Shown here one piece after another: positions 44,955 through 57,373 of a stretch of DNA of 64,000 nt (the first letter of the stretch is position 1; each line of letters begins with the position of its first letter). The position numbers and the translations under genes were made by a program. Under the pieces are notes generated by a model. The model saw only the letters and a program-made list of their open reading frames with translations. It ran no database searches and was not told the DNA's origin. The stretch is from assembly GCF_003344965.1 (NCBI RefSeq), contig NZ_CP031194.1, forward strand, positions 2,170,001 through 2,234,000, given 5' to 3'. Origin of the DNA: Streptomyces paludis. Lineage in GTDB: Bacteria > Actinomycetota > Actinomycetes > Streptomycetales > Streptomycetaceae.

Positions 44955-45932
44955 ATGAAGATCCGTACCTTCATCGCCACCACGTCCATGGCGACCCTCG
45001 TCGCCTCCGGCGGGCTCGTCGCCCTCGCCGGGTCCGCCCAGGCCGCGCTCTACACCGTCTGCGTGGGAGAGGGCGGCGCCGTCACCGTCAACGGCGATCT
45101 CGTCATACCGGCCGGCAAGTCCTGCACGCTGACCGGCACCAAGGTCAAGGGCAGCGTCACCGTCGAGGCGGGCGCCGACCTCGTCGCCGCCGGCGCGACG
45201 TTCAACAGCTCGGTCGAGGTCGCGTCGAACGCCTACCTCGACCTCACCGACACCACCGTCAAGGGCACGCTCACCACCAAGTCCGCCTTCGGCGCGCACC
45301 TGGAGGACTCCACCGTCAAGGGCGCCGTCCTCACCCAGAAGGGCTTCATCTACGCCGTCGACTCGGCGCTCGGCAGCTCGGTCAAGGCCGAGGCGGGCGA
45401 GCTGTATGTCTCCGGAAGCACCGTCAGCGGGGCGCTCACCGGCGAGAAGACCCAGTACACCGACGTCTACGACACCACCATCAAGGGCGCGCTGACCGTC
45501 AGCGACAGCACCCTCGGCGGTGTGCTGTGCGAGAGCGAGGTGCAGGGGAGCACCGTATACAAGAACAACGCGGACACCCTCCAGCTCGGCGGCACCGGAC
45601 TGCTCGGCACCTGCCGCGGCGCCACGTACCTGGGCGGCGACCTCACCGTCACCGGCAACACCGCCAACACCGTCCTGGACAACACCATCGTCCGCGGCAA
45701 CCTCACCGCCACCGGCAACACCCCCACGCTGAAGATCGGCGACCTCGCCCGGGTGCGCGGTACGACGACCAACACGGCCGCCGCCGCCTCCAAGTTCTCG
45801 ATCGCGGCCCAGCCCCGTACCACCAAGACCGCCGCCCGCGACAACGCGAGCAAGCTGGAGGCCAAGGCCGCGAAGCGCACCGCCGAGGCCCGTGCCGACG
45901 CGCGCGCCGCCGGCAAGTCCAAGCTCAACTGA
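44955..45932 (+). CDS. secreted repeat protein, probable beta-solenoid
   Basis: 325-residue exported protein (signal peptide 1-30, cleavage near AQA-AL). Residues about 50-260 consist of roughly 20-residue repeats of the type STVKG-x-V/L-x-T with regularly spaced small residues (KVKGSVTVEAG, TTVKGTLTTKS, STVKGAVLTQK, TTIKGALTVSD), the pattern of a right-handed beta helix. Three or four Cys may form disulfides. The C-terminal 55 residues are an Ala/Lys/Arg helix. ATG behind AGGAAGGGAAG. No catalytic motif is recognised; a cell-surface or matrix role is a guess. Confidence 0.78.
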   Translation: MKIRTFIATTSMATLVASGGLVALAGSAQAALYTVCVGEGGAVTVNGDLVIPAGKSCTLTGTKVKGSVTVEAGADLVAAGATFNSSVEVASNAYLDLTDTTVKGTLTTKSAFGAHLEDSTVKGAVLTQKGFIYAVDSALGSSVKAEAGELYVSGSTVSGALTGEKTQYTDVYDTTIKGALTVSDSTLGGVLCESEVQGSTVYKNNADTLQLGGTGLLGTCRGATYLGGDLTVTGNTANTVLDNTIVRGNLTATGNTPTLKIGDLARVRGTTTNTAAAASKFSIAAQPRTTKTAARDNASKLEAKAAKRTAEARADARAAGKSKLN

Positions 45933-46211
45933 GCCTGAGCACAGCCGAGTCCGGGGTCGAACGAATCCCGGCTCAACCGGAGCCGCGCGCAGCCGAGTTC
46001 CGCACCCGGCCGCGTCCCGGCCCGCCCAGTGCCCTGCGCACTGGCCCTCTCCCAGGCCCCGCCCCCCGTCGCCGGGAGAGTCCCGCACCGCCGTGCCCGC
46101 GGCCCTTCGCGCCGCCGCGCCGGCTCGCCCTTCGCCCCACCCCAGCCCGTATCAGGGCCGCCTCCCCCACCGCCCCCGCATGTCTTCGTACCGCATTCCT
46201 CAGGAGTGACC

Positions 46212-47180
46212 GTGGGCCATCTGCACAAGTCCTTCGACCGCAGGGACTTCCTCCGCGCCACCGCCGGCACGACCGTGGCGCTCGCCGCCGCCTCCGTCAC
46301 CGGAGTCGCCGCCGCCACCTCCGCCTCCGCCGCCAGCGGTGTCCCCATCCCCAAGGACCGCCTCGGCATCCAGCTCTACAGCATCCGCGACAAGGTCAGC
46401 GCGCTCGGCTTCGGCGTCGTCCTGCCCGAGCTGGCCCGGATCGGCTACCGGGAGATCGAGTTCGCCGGCTACACCCAGAGCACCTCCATCCTGGGCCGGC
46501 AGATCACCCTCCCCGAGATCAAGAAGCTCCTCGACGACAACGGGCTGCGCGCCGTCGGCAGCCATGTCGGCATCGGCAATCTGCGCACCAACCTCCAGGC
46601 GGAGCTGGACGCCGCCCAGATCCTGGGCATGCCGCACATCGGCACCGCCAACGCGCCCTCCAACGTCAACACCGTCGCGGGCTACCGCGCCGCCGCCGAC
46701 GAGTTCAACGTCTGGGGCGCGGCGGCCACCGCGCGCGGGCTCAAGCTCTACCAGCACAACCACGCGGGCGAGTTCGCCTTCGCCCAGGACCAGCCGTCCG
46801 TACGGCTCTACGACGTCTTCCTCAAGAACACCGACCCCCGCCATGTCTATCTCGAACTGGACGTGTACTGGGCCTTCGTCGGCAAGCACCTCTACCCCGG
46901 CTTCGAACCGGCCACGTACGTACGCAACCAGCCCTACCGCTACCCGCTGTTCCACATGAAGAACGGGGCGTCCAACCCGGCGAACTCGAACGGCTACGAC
47001 ATCGTCGAGTTCGGCGCCGGCAATCTGCCGTACGAGCGGTTCATCCGGGACATCGGCCCGCGCGTGGAGCACATCGGCATCTGGGAGCAGGACACCGCGC
47101 CCAACGCGCTGCCCAACCCGCCGGGTTCGCTCGGTGCCGCCGAGCGCAGCTACGGGGCGCTGAAGACTCTGCTCGCCTGA
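46212..47180 (+). CDS. Tat-exported sugar phosphate isomerase/epimerase-like protein
   Basis: Xylose-isomerase-like TIM barrel (AP endonuclease 2 superfamily). The N terminus FDRRDFLRATAG is a twin-arginine signal followed by a hydrophobic stretch, so it is exported folded. The barrel starts at LGIQLYSIRDKV, and likely metal ligands lie in EFAGY, SHVGIG, YQHNHAGEF and ELDVYW. The GTG at 46212 has CAGGAG upstream. It lies 25 bases before a secreted sugar dehydrogenase gene and probably acts with it on an external sugar or cyclitol. Substrate unknown. 322 residues. Confidence 0.85.
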   Translation: MGHLHKSFDRRDFLRATAGTTVALAAASVTGVAAATSASAASGVPIPKDRLGIQLYSIRDKVSALGFGVVLPELARIGYREIEFAGYTQSTSILGRQITLPEIKKLLDDNGLRAVGSHVGIGNLRTNLQAELDAAQILGMPHIGTANAPSNVNTVAGYRAAADEFNVWGAAATARGLKLYQHNHAGEFAFAQDQPSVRLYDVFLKNTDPRHVYLELDVYWAFVGKHLYPGFEPATYVRNQPYRYPLFHMKNGASNPANSNGYDIVEFGAGNLPYERFIRDIGPRVEHIGIWEQDTAPNALPNPPGSLGAAERSYGALKTLLA

Positions 47181-47205
47181 CCGCGCGACGAAGGAGACGC
47201 ATTCC

Positions 47206-50200
47206 GTGAACGTGAACGTGAATCCATCCGTGAGAAGCAGACTCAGACGGCTGGTGGCCGGTGTCGTTCTCACCGCACTGCCCGCCCTCGGCCTGACCAC
47301 GCTCGCCCCCGTCGCGCAGGCCCACCCGAACCATGAACACGCCCTGGACTGGGCGAACTACGAGAAGGTCACCCTCACCAAGGACACCGGCGAGCCCATC
47401 GACCTCGCCGTGCTGCCCGACAGCCGGGTGCTGCACACCGCGCGCAACGGGGATCTGCGGCTGACCGACCCGGGCACCGGCGTCACGAAGATCATCAACA
47501 CCATCGACGTGTACGCGAACTCGGAGAACGGGCTCCAGACCGTCACCCTGGACCCGGACTTCGAGACCAACAAGTGGGTCTATCTCTACTACTCGCCGAA
47601 GCTCGACACCCCGGCCGGATCGGCCCCGCTCCAGCTGCCCGCCGGCGAGACCGACGCGTACTGGAAGCGCTGGGAGGGGTACGACCTGCTCGCCCGCTTC
47701 AAGTGGACCGGCGACAAGCTGGACCTGTCCACGAAGCAGGAGATCATCCGGATCGACGCCAACCGCGGCCAGTGCTGCCATGTCGCCGGTGACGTCGACT
47801 TCGACGCCGACGGGAACCTGTACCTCTCCACCGGCGGCAACACCCCCGCCTCGGGCCCCAACGTCAACGGCTACACACCGATCAACGACGCGCCCACCTA
47901 CAACCCGGGCCTCGACGAGCGGCGCGGCGCCGGCAACACCAACGACCTGCGCGGCAAGATCCTCCGGATCAACGTCAAGGAGGACGGCAGCTACACCGTC
48001 CCGGAGGGCAACCTCTTCGAGGCCGGTACGCCGAAGACCCGGCCCGAGATCTTCGTGATGGGCCTGCGCAACCCGTTCCGGATGACCGTCGACCGGGAGA
48101 CCGGCGCGGTGATGTGGGGGGACTACGGTCCCGACGCGGGTACGGCAGACCCGAACCGCGGCCCCATGGGGTACGTGGAGTGGCAGACCACCACGAAGCC
48201 CATCAACGGCGGCTGGCCGTACTGCGCCGGCGACAACAGCCACCCCTACCGGGACTTCGACTTCGCGACGCTCACCCCCGGGCCTGCCTTCGACTGCGAC
48301 GCGCCCGTCAACGACTCGCGCTGGAACACCGGGCTGACCGTCCTGCCGCCGTCCACCCCGGCCACCCTCTGGTACGGCGACCGCGACACCGACCAGCCGT
48401 GGCCCGAGCTGACCGCCTTCCGCGGTCCGGGCGGACCCGGCGGCCAGGCCCCGATGGCGGGGCCGGTCTACCACTACGACCCGGACAACCCGTCGCCGGG
48501 CAAGTTCCCCGCGTACTGGGACAAGAAGGCGTTCTTCGGCGAGTTCTCGCAGGACTACGTGGCCGCCTTCACGCTCGAAGGCCCCGACGGGCCGGTCACC
48601 AAGCTGGAGAACTTCCTCCCCAACAGCGAGCGCGCCCAGAACGGCATCCCGCCCTGGGACAACCCGATGGACCTGGAGTTCGGCCCCGACGGCTCGCTCT
48701 ACGTCCTCGACTACGGCGACGGCTTCTTCCGGCAGAACCCGGACGCGGGCCTCTACCGGATCGACTACGCCGAGGGCAACAAGGCGCCCACCGCGCTGAT
48801 CAAGGCCGATGTGACCTCCGGACAGGCGCCGCTGACGGTGTCGTTCGACGGCACCGGGTCCTCCGACCCGGAGGGCGGCGAACTCACCTATCAGTGGGAT
48901 CTCGACGGGGACGGCGTCTTCGACGCGACCGGTCCGCGGGTCACCCGTACCTACCCGGACAACGGCCAGTTCCAGGCGCGCCTGAAGGTCACCGACCCGC
49001 AGGGCAAGACGGGACTGTCGAGCCGGCAGATCACGGTGGGCAACACCGCGCCGGTCGTGGAGATCACCTCACCGCCCAACGGCGGGTTCTTCAACTGGGG
49101 TGACGCGGTCGCCTACGGAGTCGACATCGAGGATGTCGAGGACGGCAGGAACGTCGACTGCGCCAAGGTCGCCTGGACCTTCGGGCTCGGGCACAACGAG
49201 CACGCCCACCCGGTCAACAGCGGGACCGGCTGCTCGGGCGGGATCGTGACCCCGCCGGACGCCGGACACGGCGAGACGGAGAACGTCTTCGGCGTCCTCG
49301 GTATCGCGTACACCGACCGGGGCGCGAACGGGGTGCCGCCGGCCACCGGTGACGCCCAGGTGCTGCTGAACCCGGCGCTCATGGAGGCCGAGCACTACGA
49401 CTCGGCGCGCGGGGTGACCATCGCGGACGACTCCACGGCCTCCGGGCAGCGGAAGCTGACGTCCTTCGACGCCGGGGACTGGATCGCGTACGACCCGGTC
49501 TCGTTCAGCGGTATCACCGGGGTGAAGACCCGCGCGAGCGGCGCCGGCACACTGGCGCTGCGCTGGAACGCGGCGGACGCCGAGCCGTTCGCCACCGTCT
49601 CCGTACCGGCCGGTGCGGGCTGGCAGACCGTCACCACGCCGCTGACCAACGCGCCTTCGGGCACCGGTGAGCTGTTCGTGACGACCTCCGGCGGGATCGA
49701 CGTCGACTCCCTGACCTTCCAGGGTCCGGGGATCGCGGACAAGACACCGCCGAAGGTGAGCGCCACGCTCAACCCGCCGCGGCCCAACGGTGACAACGGC
49801 TGGTACACCAGCAATGTGTCGCTGAGCGTCACCGCGACCGACAACGGTACGGTCGCCAGCCGCCAGTACTCGGTCAACGGCGGTACGACCTGGCTGTCGG
49901 CCACCAGCGCCGTCACCCTCTCCGCGGAGGGCGCCACCACGGTCCTCTACCGGGCGACGGACAACGGCGGCAATGTCTCCGAGACGGGGACGCTGACCGT
50001 ACGGATCGACAAGAGCGGCCCCGCCGTGACGGTCACCGGAGTCGACGCGGACGCCACGTACGGCGACTCGAAGCGGCTCACGCCGGTGGTCACGGCCACC
50101 GACGCGGTCAGCGGAGGCGCCACCGCGAGCGTCACCCTGGACGGGGCGGCGATCACCTCCGGGCAGGCCCTGGAGCTGTGGAAGCTGCCGCTGGGCGGCC

Positions 50201-50526
50201 ATGACCTCACGGTCACGGCCCGCGACCGGGCCGGGAACACCACGGTGAAGACCGTACGGTTCACCACCCGCGCCTCCTTCGACGACATCGAGGCGCTGCT
50301 GCCGAAGCTGCGCGCGGACAATCTGGTGTCGGCGCAGGGCCTCCAGCGGCTGACCGTACGGCTCGGCCAGGCACGGGCCCACGCCGAGGCCGGACGGATC
50401 AGTCAGGCCAAGGCGGTGCTGGATTCGTTCGCCGAGTACGCGGGCGATCCGGCGCTGGTGCCGGACCGGACGGCGGGCACCGCGCTGGCGCGCGACGCCC
50501 GGGCCGTGAAGGCGGCACTGTCCTGA
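47206..50526 (+). CDS. secreted sugar dehydrogenase with PKD, CBM6-like and Ig-like modules
   Basis: 1106-residue exported multidomain protein. Signal peptide to about 38 (VAQA-HP). A six-bladed propeller of the glucose/sorbosone (PQQ-type) dehydrogenase family at about 45-520, with MGLRNPFRMTVDR and YVLDYGDGFF as markers. A PKD domain at about 530-610 (APLTVSFDGTGSSDPEG), a CBM6-like carbohydrate-binding domain at about 726-845 (MEAEHYD, GDWIAYDPV), an OmpL47/Ig-like domain at about 850-935, then a second Ig-like region and a helical tail. GTG at 47206 behind GAAGGAGA. It probably oxidises polymer-bound or free sugars outside the cell. Confidence 0.88.
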   Translation: MNVNVNPSVRSRLRRLVAGVVLTALPALGLTTLAPVAQAHPNHEHALDWANYEKVTLTKDTGEPIDLAVLPDSRVLHTARNGDLRLTDPGTGVTKIINTIDVYANSENGLQTVTLDPDFETNKWVYLYYSPKLDTPAGSAPLQLPAGETDAYWKRWEGYDLLARFKWTGDKLDLSTKQEIIRIDANRGQCCHVAGDVDFDADGNLYLSTGGNTPASGPNVNGYTPINDAPTYNPGLDERRGAGNTNDLRGKILRINVKEDGSYTVPEGNLFEAGTPKTRPEIFVMGLRNPFRMTVDRETGAVMWGDYGPDAGTADPNRGPMGYVEWQTTTKPINGGWPYCAGDNSHPYRDFDFATLTPGPAFDCDAPVNDSRWNTGLTVLPPSTPATLWYGDRDTDQPWPELTAFRGPGGPGGQAPMAGPVYHYDPDNPSPGKFPAYWDKKAFFGEFSQDYVAAFTLEGPDGPVTKLENFLPNSERAQNGIPPWDNPMDLEFGPDGSLYVLDYGDGFFRQNPDAGLYRIDYAEGNKAPTALIKADVTSGQAPLTVSFDGTGSSDPEGGELTYQWDLDGDGVFDATGPRVTRTYPDNGQFQARLKVTDPQGKTGLSSRQITVGNTAPVVEITSPPNGGFFNWGDAVAYGVDIEDVEDGRNVDCAKVAWTFGLGHNEHAHPVNSGTGCSGGIVTPPDAGHGETENVFGVLGIAYTDRGANGVPPATGDAQVLLNPALMEAEHYDSARGVTIADDSTASGQRKLTSFDAGDWIAYDPVSFSGITGVKTRASGAGTLALRWNAADAEPFATVSVPAGAGWQTVTTPLTNAPSGTGELFVTTSGGIDVDSLTFQGPGIADKTPPKVSATLNPPRPNGDNGWYTSNVSLSVTATDNGTVASRQYSVNGGTTWLSATSAVTLSAEGATTVLYRATDNGGNVSETGTLTVRIDKSGPAVTVTGVDADATYGDSKRLTPVVTATDAVSGGATASVTLDGAAITSGQALELWKLPLGGHDLTVTARDRAGNTTVKTVRFTTRASFDDIEALLPKLRADNLVSAQGLQRLTVRLGQARAHAEAGRISQAKAVLDSFAEYAGDPALVPDRTAGTALARDARAVKAALS

Positions 50527-50543
50527 TCTGTACTGGCTAGTAG

Positions 50544-50579
50544 GCGCTGTCCCGGCCACTGTGGTGGCCGGGACAGCGC
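50544..50579 (+). terminator. terminator of the dehydrogenase gene
   Basis: Perfect 16-bp stem GCGCTGTCCCGGCCAC (50544-50559 with 50564-50579) and a TGTG loop, 18 bases after the stop. Confidence 0.85.
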
Positions 50580-50599
50580 TTACCGGACTTTCACCGCGA

Positions 50600-50630
50600 G
50601 ACTTTTGCAAGAGAGAACGAAAGTTGCGTA
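50600..50630. promoter_or_regulatory. possible operator/promoter before the ROK gene
   Basis: ACTTT...AAAGT dyad within GACTTTTGCAAGAGAG and ACGAAAGTTGCG, 60-90 bases upstream of the ROK start; a plausible autoregulatory site. Confidence 0.3.
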
Positions 50631-50688
50631 CGGTCGCACCATAAGGGCCTGTCACCGAGCGGGCGTTCCAGGAGCGAGGAGTGAGCCC

Positions 50689-51882
50689 GTGAGTGATCCC
50701 GTGCGTGAGCCCGAGAGCGTTCCGTACCGTGTCCTGAGCCTCCTGCGGGACAACGGCCCGCTGTCCCGCGCCCAGCTGTCGGACCGGCTGGAGATCCCGC
50801 GCCCCCGGCTGCTGGCCGAACTCGACCGGATGGTCGCCGCCGGCAAGGTCCTGGAGGCGGGTCCGGCGGCCTCGCGCGGCGGGCGCCGCTCCACGCTCGT
50901 ACAGCTGGATCCCGGACTGCGGTTCGCCGCCGTCGATCTCGGCGCCAGCTCGCTGGACATCGAGATCACCGACGGCGGCCTGGAGCCCGTGGCGGCCTAC
51001 TCCGAGGCCGCCGACATCCGCTCGGGCCCGGTCGCCGTGCTCGGCCGGGTCAGCGAGATCCTCCACAAACTGGCCGCGCAGGGCCACTACACGCGCCTGG
51101 ACGCGATCGGCATCGGACTGCCGGGGCCGGTGAGCTTCCGCGACGGGGTGCCCGTGTCGCCGCCCATCATGGTCGGCTGGAACCGCTATCCGGTACGGGA
51201 CACCCTCGCCCGGGAGCACGGCTGTCCGGTGGTCGTTGACAACGACGTCAACGTGATGGCGCTCGGCGAGCGGCACAGCGGGGTCGCCCGGACCGTCGAC
51301 CATCTCCTCTTCGTCAAGATCGGCAGCGGGATCGGCTCCGGGATGCAGCACCACGGCCGTATCTACCGGGGCGCGGAGGGCTGCGCGGGCGATATCGGCC
51401 ATATTCAAGTCGAGTCCGACGGACCGCTCTGCACCTGCGGCAACACCGGCTGTCTGGAGGCGTACTTCGGCGGGGCCGCGCTGGCGCGGGACGCCACGGC
51501 CGCCGCCCGCTCCGGGGAGTCGGCCGCGCTGGCCGTACGGCTGGCCGAGCGGGGCGTGCTGACCGCCGAGGATGTCGCCGAGTGCGCCACCGGCGGGGAC
51601 ACGGCCTCGATCGCGCTCATCCGCAACGGCGGCCACCGGGTGGGACAGGTGCTCGCCACCCTGGTCAGCTTTATGAATCCGTCGATGATCGTGATCGGCG
51701 GCGGGCTGGCCGGGCTGGGGTTCGTCCTGCTCTCGGAGATCCGGAGCGTGGTCTACAAACGGTCGCTGCCGCTGGCGACCGGCAACCTCCCGATCGTGAT
51801 GTCGGAACTCGGGCCGCGGGCGGGCGTCGTGGGGGCGGCGCTGCTGGCGAGCGAGCTGTGTTACGGCGACCGGCCGGCGTAA
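50689..51882 (+). CDS. ROK-family transcriptional regulator
   Basis: 397-residue repressor/sugar-kinase-like regulator. N-terminal winged helix (LSLLRDNGPLSRAQLSDRL, residues about 12-60), then the ROK fold with AVDLGASSLDIEI, GLPGPV, DNDVNVMALGE and the zinc motif CTCGNTGCLEAYFG intact, including the Glu. The GTG at 50689 has GAGGAG 8 bases upstream. It lies downstream of the secreted dehydrogenase genes and may control them in response to a sugar; this is inferred from position. Confidence 0.88.
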   Translation: MSDPVREPESVPYRVLSLLRDNGPLSRAQLSDRLEIPRPRLLAELDRMVAAGKVLEAGPAASRGGRRSTLVQLDPGLRFAAVDLGASSLDIEITDGGLEPVAAYSEAADIRSGPVAVLGRVSEILHKLAAQGHYTRLDAIGIGLPGPVSFRDGVPVSPPIMVGWNRYPVRDTLAREHGCPVVVDNDVNVMALGERHSGVARTVDHLLFVKIGSGIGSGMQHHGRIYRGAEGCAGDIGHIQVESDGPLCTCGNTGCLEAYFGGAALARDATAAARSGESAALAVRLAERGVLTAEDVAECATGGDTASIALIRNGGHRVGQVLATLVSFMNPSMIVIGGGLAGLGFVLLSEIRSVVYKRSLPLATGNLPIVMSELGPRAGVVGAALLASELCYGDRPA

Positions 51883-52015
51883 GGCACGAAGAGGCGCCCT
51901 TCGCAACATAACGCCTCCAGATGCCCGAACCGGACCCCTCTGGCTAACCTTTATGCGGTGGCTTGACCAGAAAAAGCCCCTCCTCCCACCGGCACCACAG
52001 GAAGAGGAACAGCGC

Positions 52016-52774
52016 ATGATGAAGCCCACCCGCTCCCCCAGCCCCACCCGTATCCGCAGCACGCTCACGGCCGCCGCCGTGGCGGTGGCGCTCCCGGTCA
52101 CCCTGGGGGTCATGGGACCCCAGGCGCTCGCGGTCACCCCGGGCCCGACGCCGCCCCCCGCCCCGAGCGCGAGCGCGCCGACCTCGCCGGGCACCTCACC
52201 GAGTACGTCGCCGAGCACGTCGGCCAGCACCTCGCCGAGCCCGTCGACCTCGCCCAGCACGTCCCCGAGCACGTCGACCAGCCCGCCCCCGGGCATCACC
52301 GCCCCCTTCGGCCCGGAGTGCTCCTCCGTACCGAAGACGGGCAGCGGCAGCTTCGCGGACATGGCCCAGCAGCCGGTGGCCACCGCGGCCTCGCACAACC
52401 CGGAGCTGACGGCGCTGGTCGCCGCCGTCAAGAAGGCGGGACTGACCGACTCGCTCAACTCCTCGACCCGGCTCACCCTCTTCGCGCCGACCGACAAGGC
52501 GTTCGCGAAGCTGCCCAAGGCCGAACTCACCAGGCTGCTCAACGACAAGGCGCTCCTCAGCAAGGTACTCACGTACCACGTGGTGGACGGCCGCCGGATC
52601 TTCCCCGACCAGCTCCCGAACGGCACCTTCCGGACCCTGGAGGGCGGCGATCTCACCACCAACGGCTCCGGTGCGGAGTTCATGGTGAACGGCACCGCGC
52701 GGATCCTCTGCGGCAACATCAAGGTCGCCAACGGCACGGTGTATCTGATCGACACCGTCCTCATGCCGAAGTGA
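52016..52774 (+). CDS. secreted fasciclin-domain protein
   Basis: 252-residue exported protein. Signal peptide at about 1-41 (ALA-VT), a Ser/Pro/Thr-rich repeat linker at about 42-96 (SPSTSPSTS units), and one fasciclin (FAS1) domain at about 105-250, with LTLFAPTDKAF, VLTYHVVDGR and the C-terminal VYLIDTVLMP. FAS1 domains mediate adhesion. Two ATG codons (52016 and 52019) follow GAAGAGGAA; the first is used here. Confidence 0.88.
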   Translation: MMKPTRSPSPTRIRSTLTAAAVAVALPVTLGVMGPQALAVTPGPTPPPAPSASAPTSPGTSPSTSPSTSASTSPSPSTSPSTSPSTSTSPPPGITAPFGPECSSVPKTGSGSFADMAQQPVATAASHNPELTALVAAVKKAGLTDSLNSSTRLTLFAPTDKAFAKLPKAELTRLLNDKALLSKVLTYHVVDGRRIFPDQLPNGTFRTLEGGDLTTNGSGAEFMVNGTARILCGNIKVANGTVYLIDTVLMPK

Positions 52775-52875
52775 CGAAATCACGGAACCCCTGAACTGCA
52801 CTTGTCACGGTGAGCAATGATGTGCGTACATTGAGTGGCGTACGGCTCCAACGGGGATGGCGGGGGAGGTCAGCC

Positions 52876-53712
52876 GTGGCGGATGTGTCGGGTTCCGTAC
52901 TCAACAGGGCGACGCTGTCGGTGGGCGGGCCGCGGGAGGAGGCGGTGGACACGCCGCCCCACCCGCCGGGCCGGCCGATCCAGGGTGTGCGGGAGGTGAC
53001 CTCGACCCTGACGGCGCTGGTCCGGTCCGCCCGCCGGGAGCTGCTGATCTTCGACGACCCCGGCAGCTGTCTGGGGCAGTGCGTCCCCGACGAGTTCCTG
53101 GAGTTCGCCGCCGCGTGCGTGGCCGCGGCCGGCGACCGGGACCACGACTGGACGGGGACCGGCCCGCAGAGCGGGGAGAGTACGCCGAGTGCGCGGCCGG
53201 GCGGGGAGGTCCCGCGCAAGCGGCGCCGGCGCCGCTCCCCGGCGGTCGGGGTGCGCCGGATCGTGCCGCGGCACGGGCTGGCGGGGCTGCCGTATCCGCT
53301 CCCCCGTCAACTGCCGGGCCGGGCGCGGCAGACGGAGTCCATTCCGTTCAAGATGATCCTGGTGGACCGCTCGGTCGCCGCCGTCCCCCTCGATCTCCAG
53401 CTCCACTACCACGGGCTGCTGCTGATCCGTGATCCCGTGGTGGTGCAGGCCCTGGCCCGTACGCACGAGACCTGGTGGGAGACGGGCGAGGAGCTGCCGA
53501 GCGCCCGCTCCCCCGTCCCCGGGGTGCTGCCGGGGACGTTACGGCCCGTGCTGGAGGCCCTGTTGGCCGGGCTCACCGACGAGGCGGCGGCGACCCGGCT
53601 CGGTATGTCGGGCCGTACGTACAGCCGCCGGGTGGGCGAGCTGATGGCGGCCCTCGGCACGACGAGCCGCTTCCGCGCGGGTGCGGAAGCGGCTCGCAGA
53701 GGCTGGATCTAG
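52876..53712 (+). CDS. LuxR-type transcriptional regulator with TrmB/PLD-like sensor
   Basis: 278-residue regulator. The N-terminal region (about 25-200) resembles the PLD-like/TrmB sensor portion found in many Streptomyces LuxR-type orphans (VTSTLTALVRSARRELLIF, FKMILVDRSVAAVPLD), interrupted by a basic, low-complexity insert (KRRRRRS). The C-terminal helix-turn-helix (LTDEAAATRLGMSGRTYSRR) is LuxR-like. The GTG at 52876 follows GGGGGAGG; a GTG at 52810 is also in frame. No receiver domain is seen, and the ligand is unknown. Confidence 0.78.
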   Translation: MADVSGSVLNRATLSVGGPREEAVDTPPHPPGRPIQGVREVTSTLTALVRSARRELLIFDDPGSCLGQCVPDEFLEFAAACVAAAGDRDHDWTGTGPQSGESTPSARPGGEVPRKRRRRRSPAVGVRRIVPRHGLAGLPYPLPRQLPGRARQTESIPFKMILVDRSVAAVPLDLQLHYHGLLLIRDPVVVQALARTHETWWETGEELPSARSPVPGVLPGTLRPVLEALLAGLTDEAAATRLGMSGRTYSRRVGELMAALGTTSRFRAGAEAARRGWI

Positions 53713-53730
53713 GACTCCGGGGCGATATCG

Positions 53731-54584
53731 CTACGAGACGATGTCCTTGCGCGCGAAGCCCCGGAAGGCGAGGGCGAACAGCACCACGGCGAAGGTCACC
53801 GAGACCGACGCGCCCTTCAGCATCCCGCCCCACTCCAGCTGCGGCTGGAGCGCGTCCGCCCAGGCGAACTGCCAGTGCGCGGGCAGGAATTCGCGCCAGG
53901 AGCCGAGCGCCGTCACCGCGTCCAGCACATTGCCGATGATCGTCAGCCCGACCGCCCCGCCGACCGCGCCCAGCGGGGCGTCGGTCTTGGTCGACAGCCA
54001 GAACGCCAGCCCGGCGGTGACGAGTTGGGAGACGAAGATGTACGCGACGATCAGCGCCAGCCGGGGCACGGTGTCGGCGGCGGCCAGGGAGCCGCCCGTC
54101 GGCAGCTCCAGCGGCCCCCAGCCGTACGCCACCGTGCCCGCCGCCAGCGCGACCAGCGGCAGCAGCACCATCGCCGCCGCGCTCATGCCGAGCGCGACCG
54201 TCAGCTTGCTCCACAGCAGCCGGCCCCGGGGCACCGGCGCGGCCAGCAGATAGCGCAGCGAGGACCAGCTCGCCTCGGAGGCCACCGTGTCCCCGCAGAA
54301 CAGCGCGACCGGCACGACCAGCAGAAAGCCGGCCGAGACAAAGAGGGCGGTGGCCGCGAAGTTGGCGCCGGAGGCCGTGGCGGTGTCCATCAGGGACACC
54401 CGGCCGTCCCGTCCGCCGTCCGGGGTGCCGCCGATGGCGAACGCCACGATCAGGACGAAGGGCAGGGCCGCCAGCATGATGCCCATGGCCAGCGTCCGCC
54501 GGCGGCGCAGCTGGCGCAGCGCCTCGATCCGCAGCGGCAGGGTGCCCCGGGCCCGGTAGCCGGGGGCCGATTCGATCAGCGCGC

Positions 54585-54588
<4 letters not shown>
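53731..54588 (-). CDS. ABC transporter permease
   Basis: 285-residue ABC-2-type membrane protein with about six helices (first at GIMLAALPFVLIVAFAIGG; others at ATALFVSAGFLLVVPVAL, AAMVLLPLVALAAG, LIVAYIFVSQLVTAGLAFW and near the C terminus). SEASWSSLRYLLAAPVPRGRLL is a typical ABC-2 permease cytoplasmic loop. Its ATG overlaps the stop of the upstream hydrolase-ATPase gene (ATGA), so the two form one transporter. The substrate is unknown; ABC-2 systems export drugs, lipids or polysaccharides. Confidence 0.88.
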
Positions 54589-57230
<2,642 letters not shown>

Positions 57231-57373
57231 CCTTGAACCCTAAACGGCCCCCGGACCCCCAGGTCCGGCCACCGGTCGGAACTCCTCGGCATCCTTGAGA
57301 CGTACGGCCCGCCATACGCATACCGCAGGCGCGGTACGCGGCGCACCCGCCCCGGCCGGGCAGGCCGCCCGGC

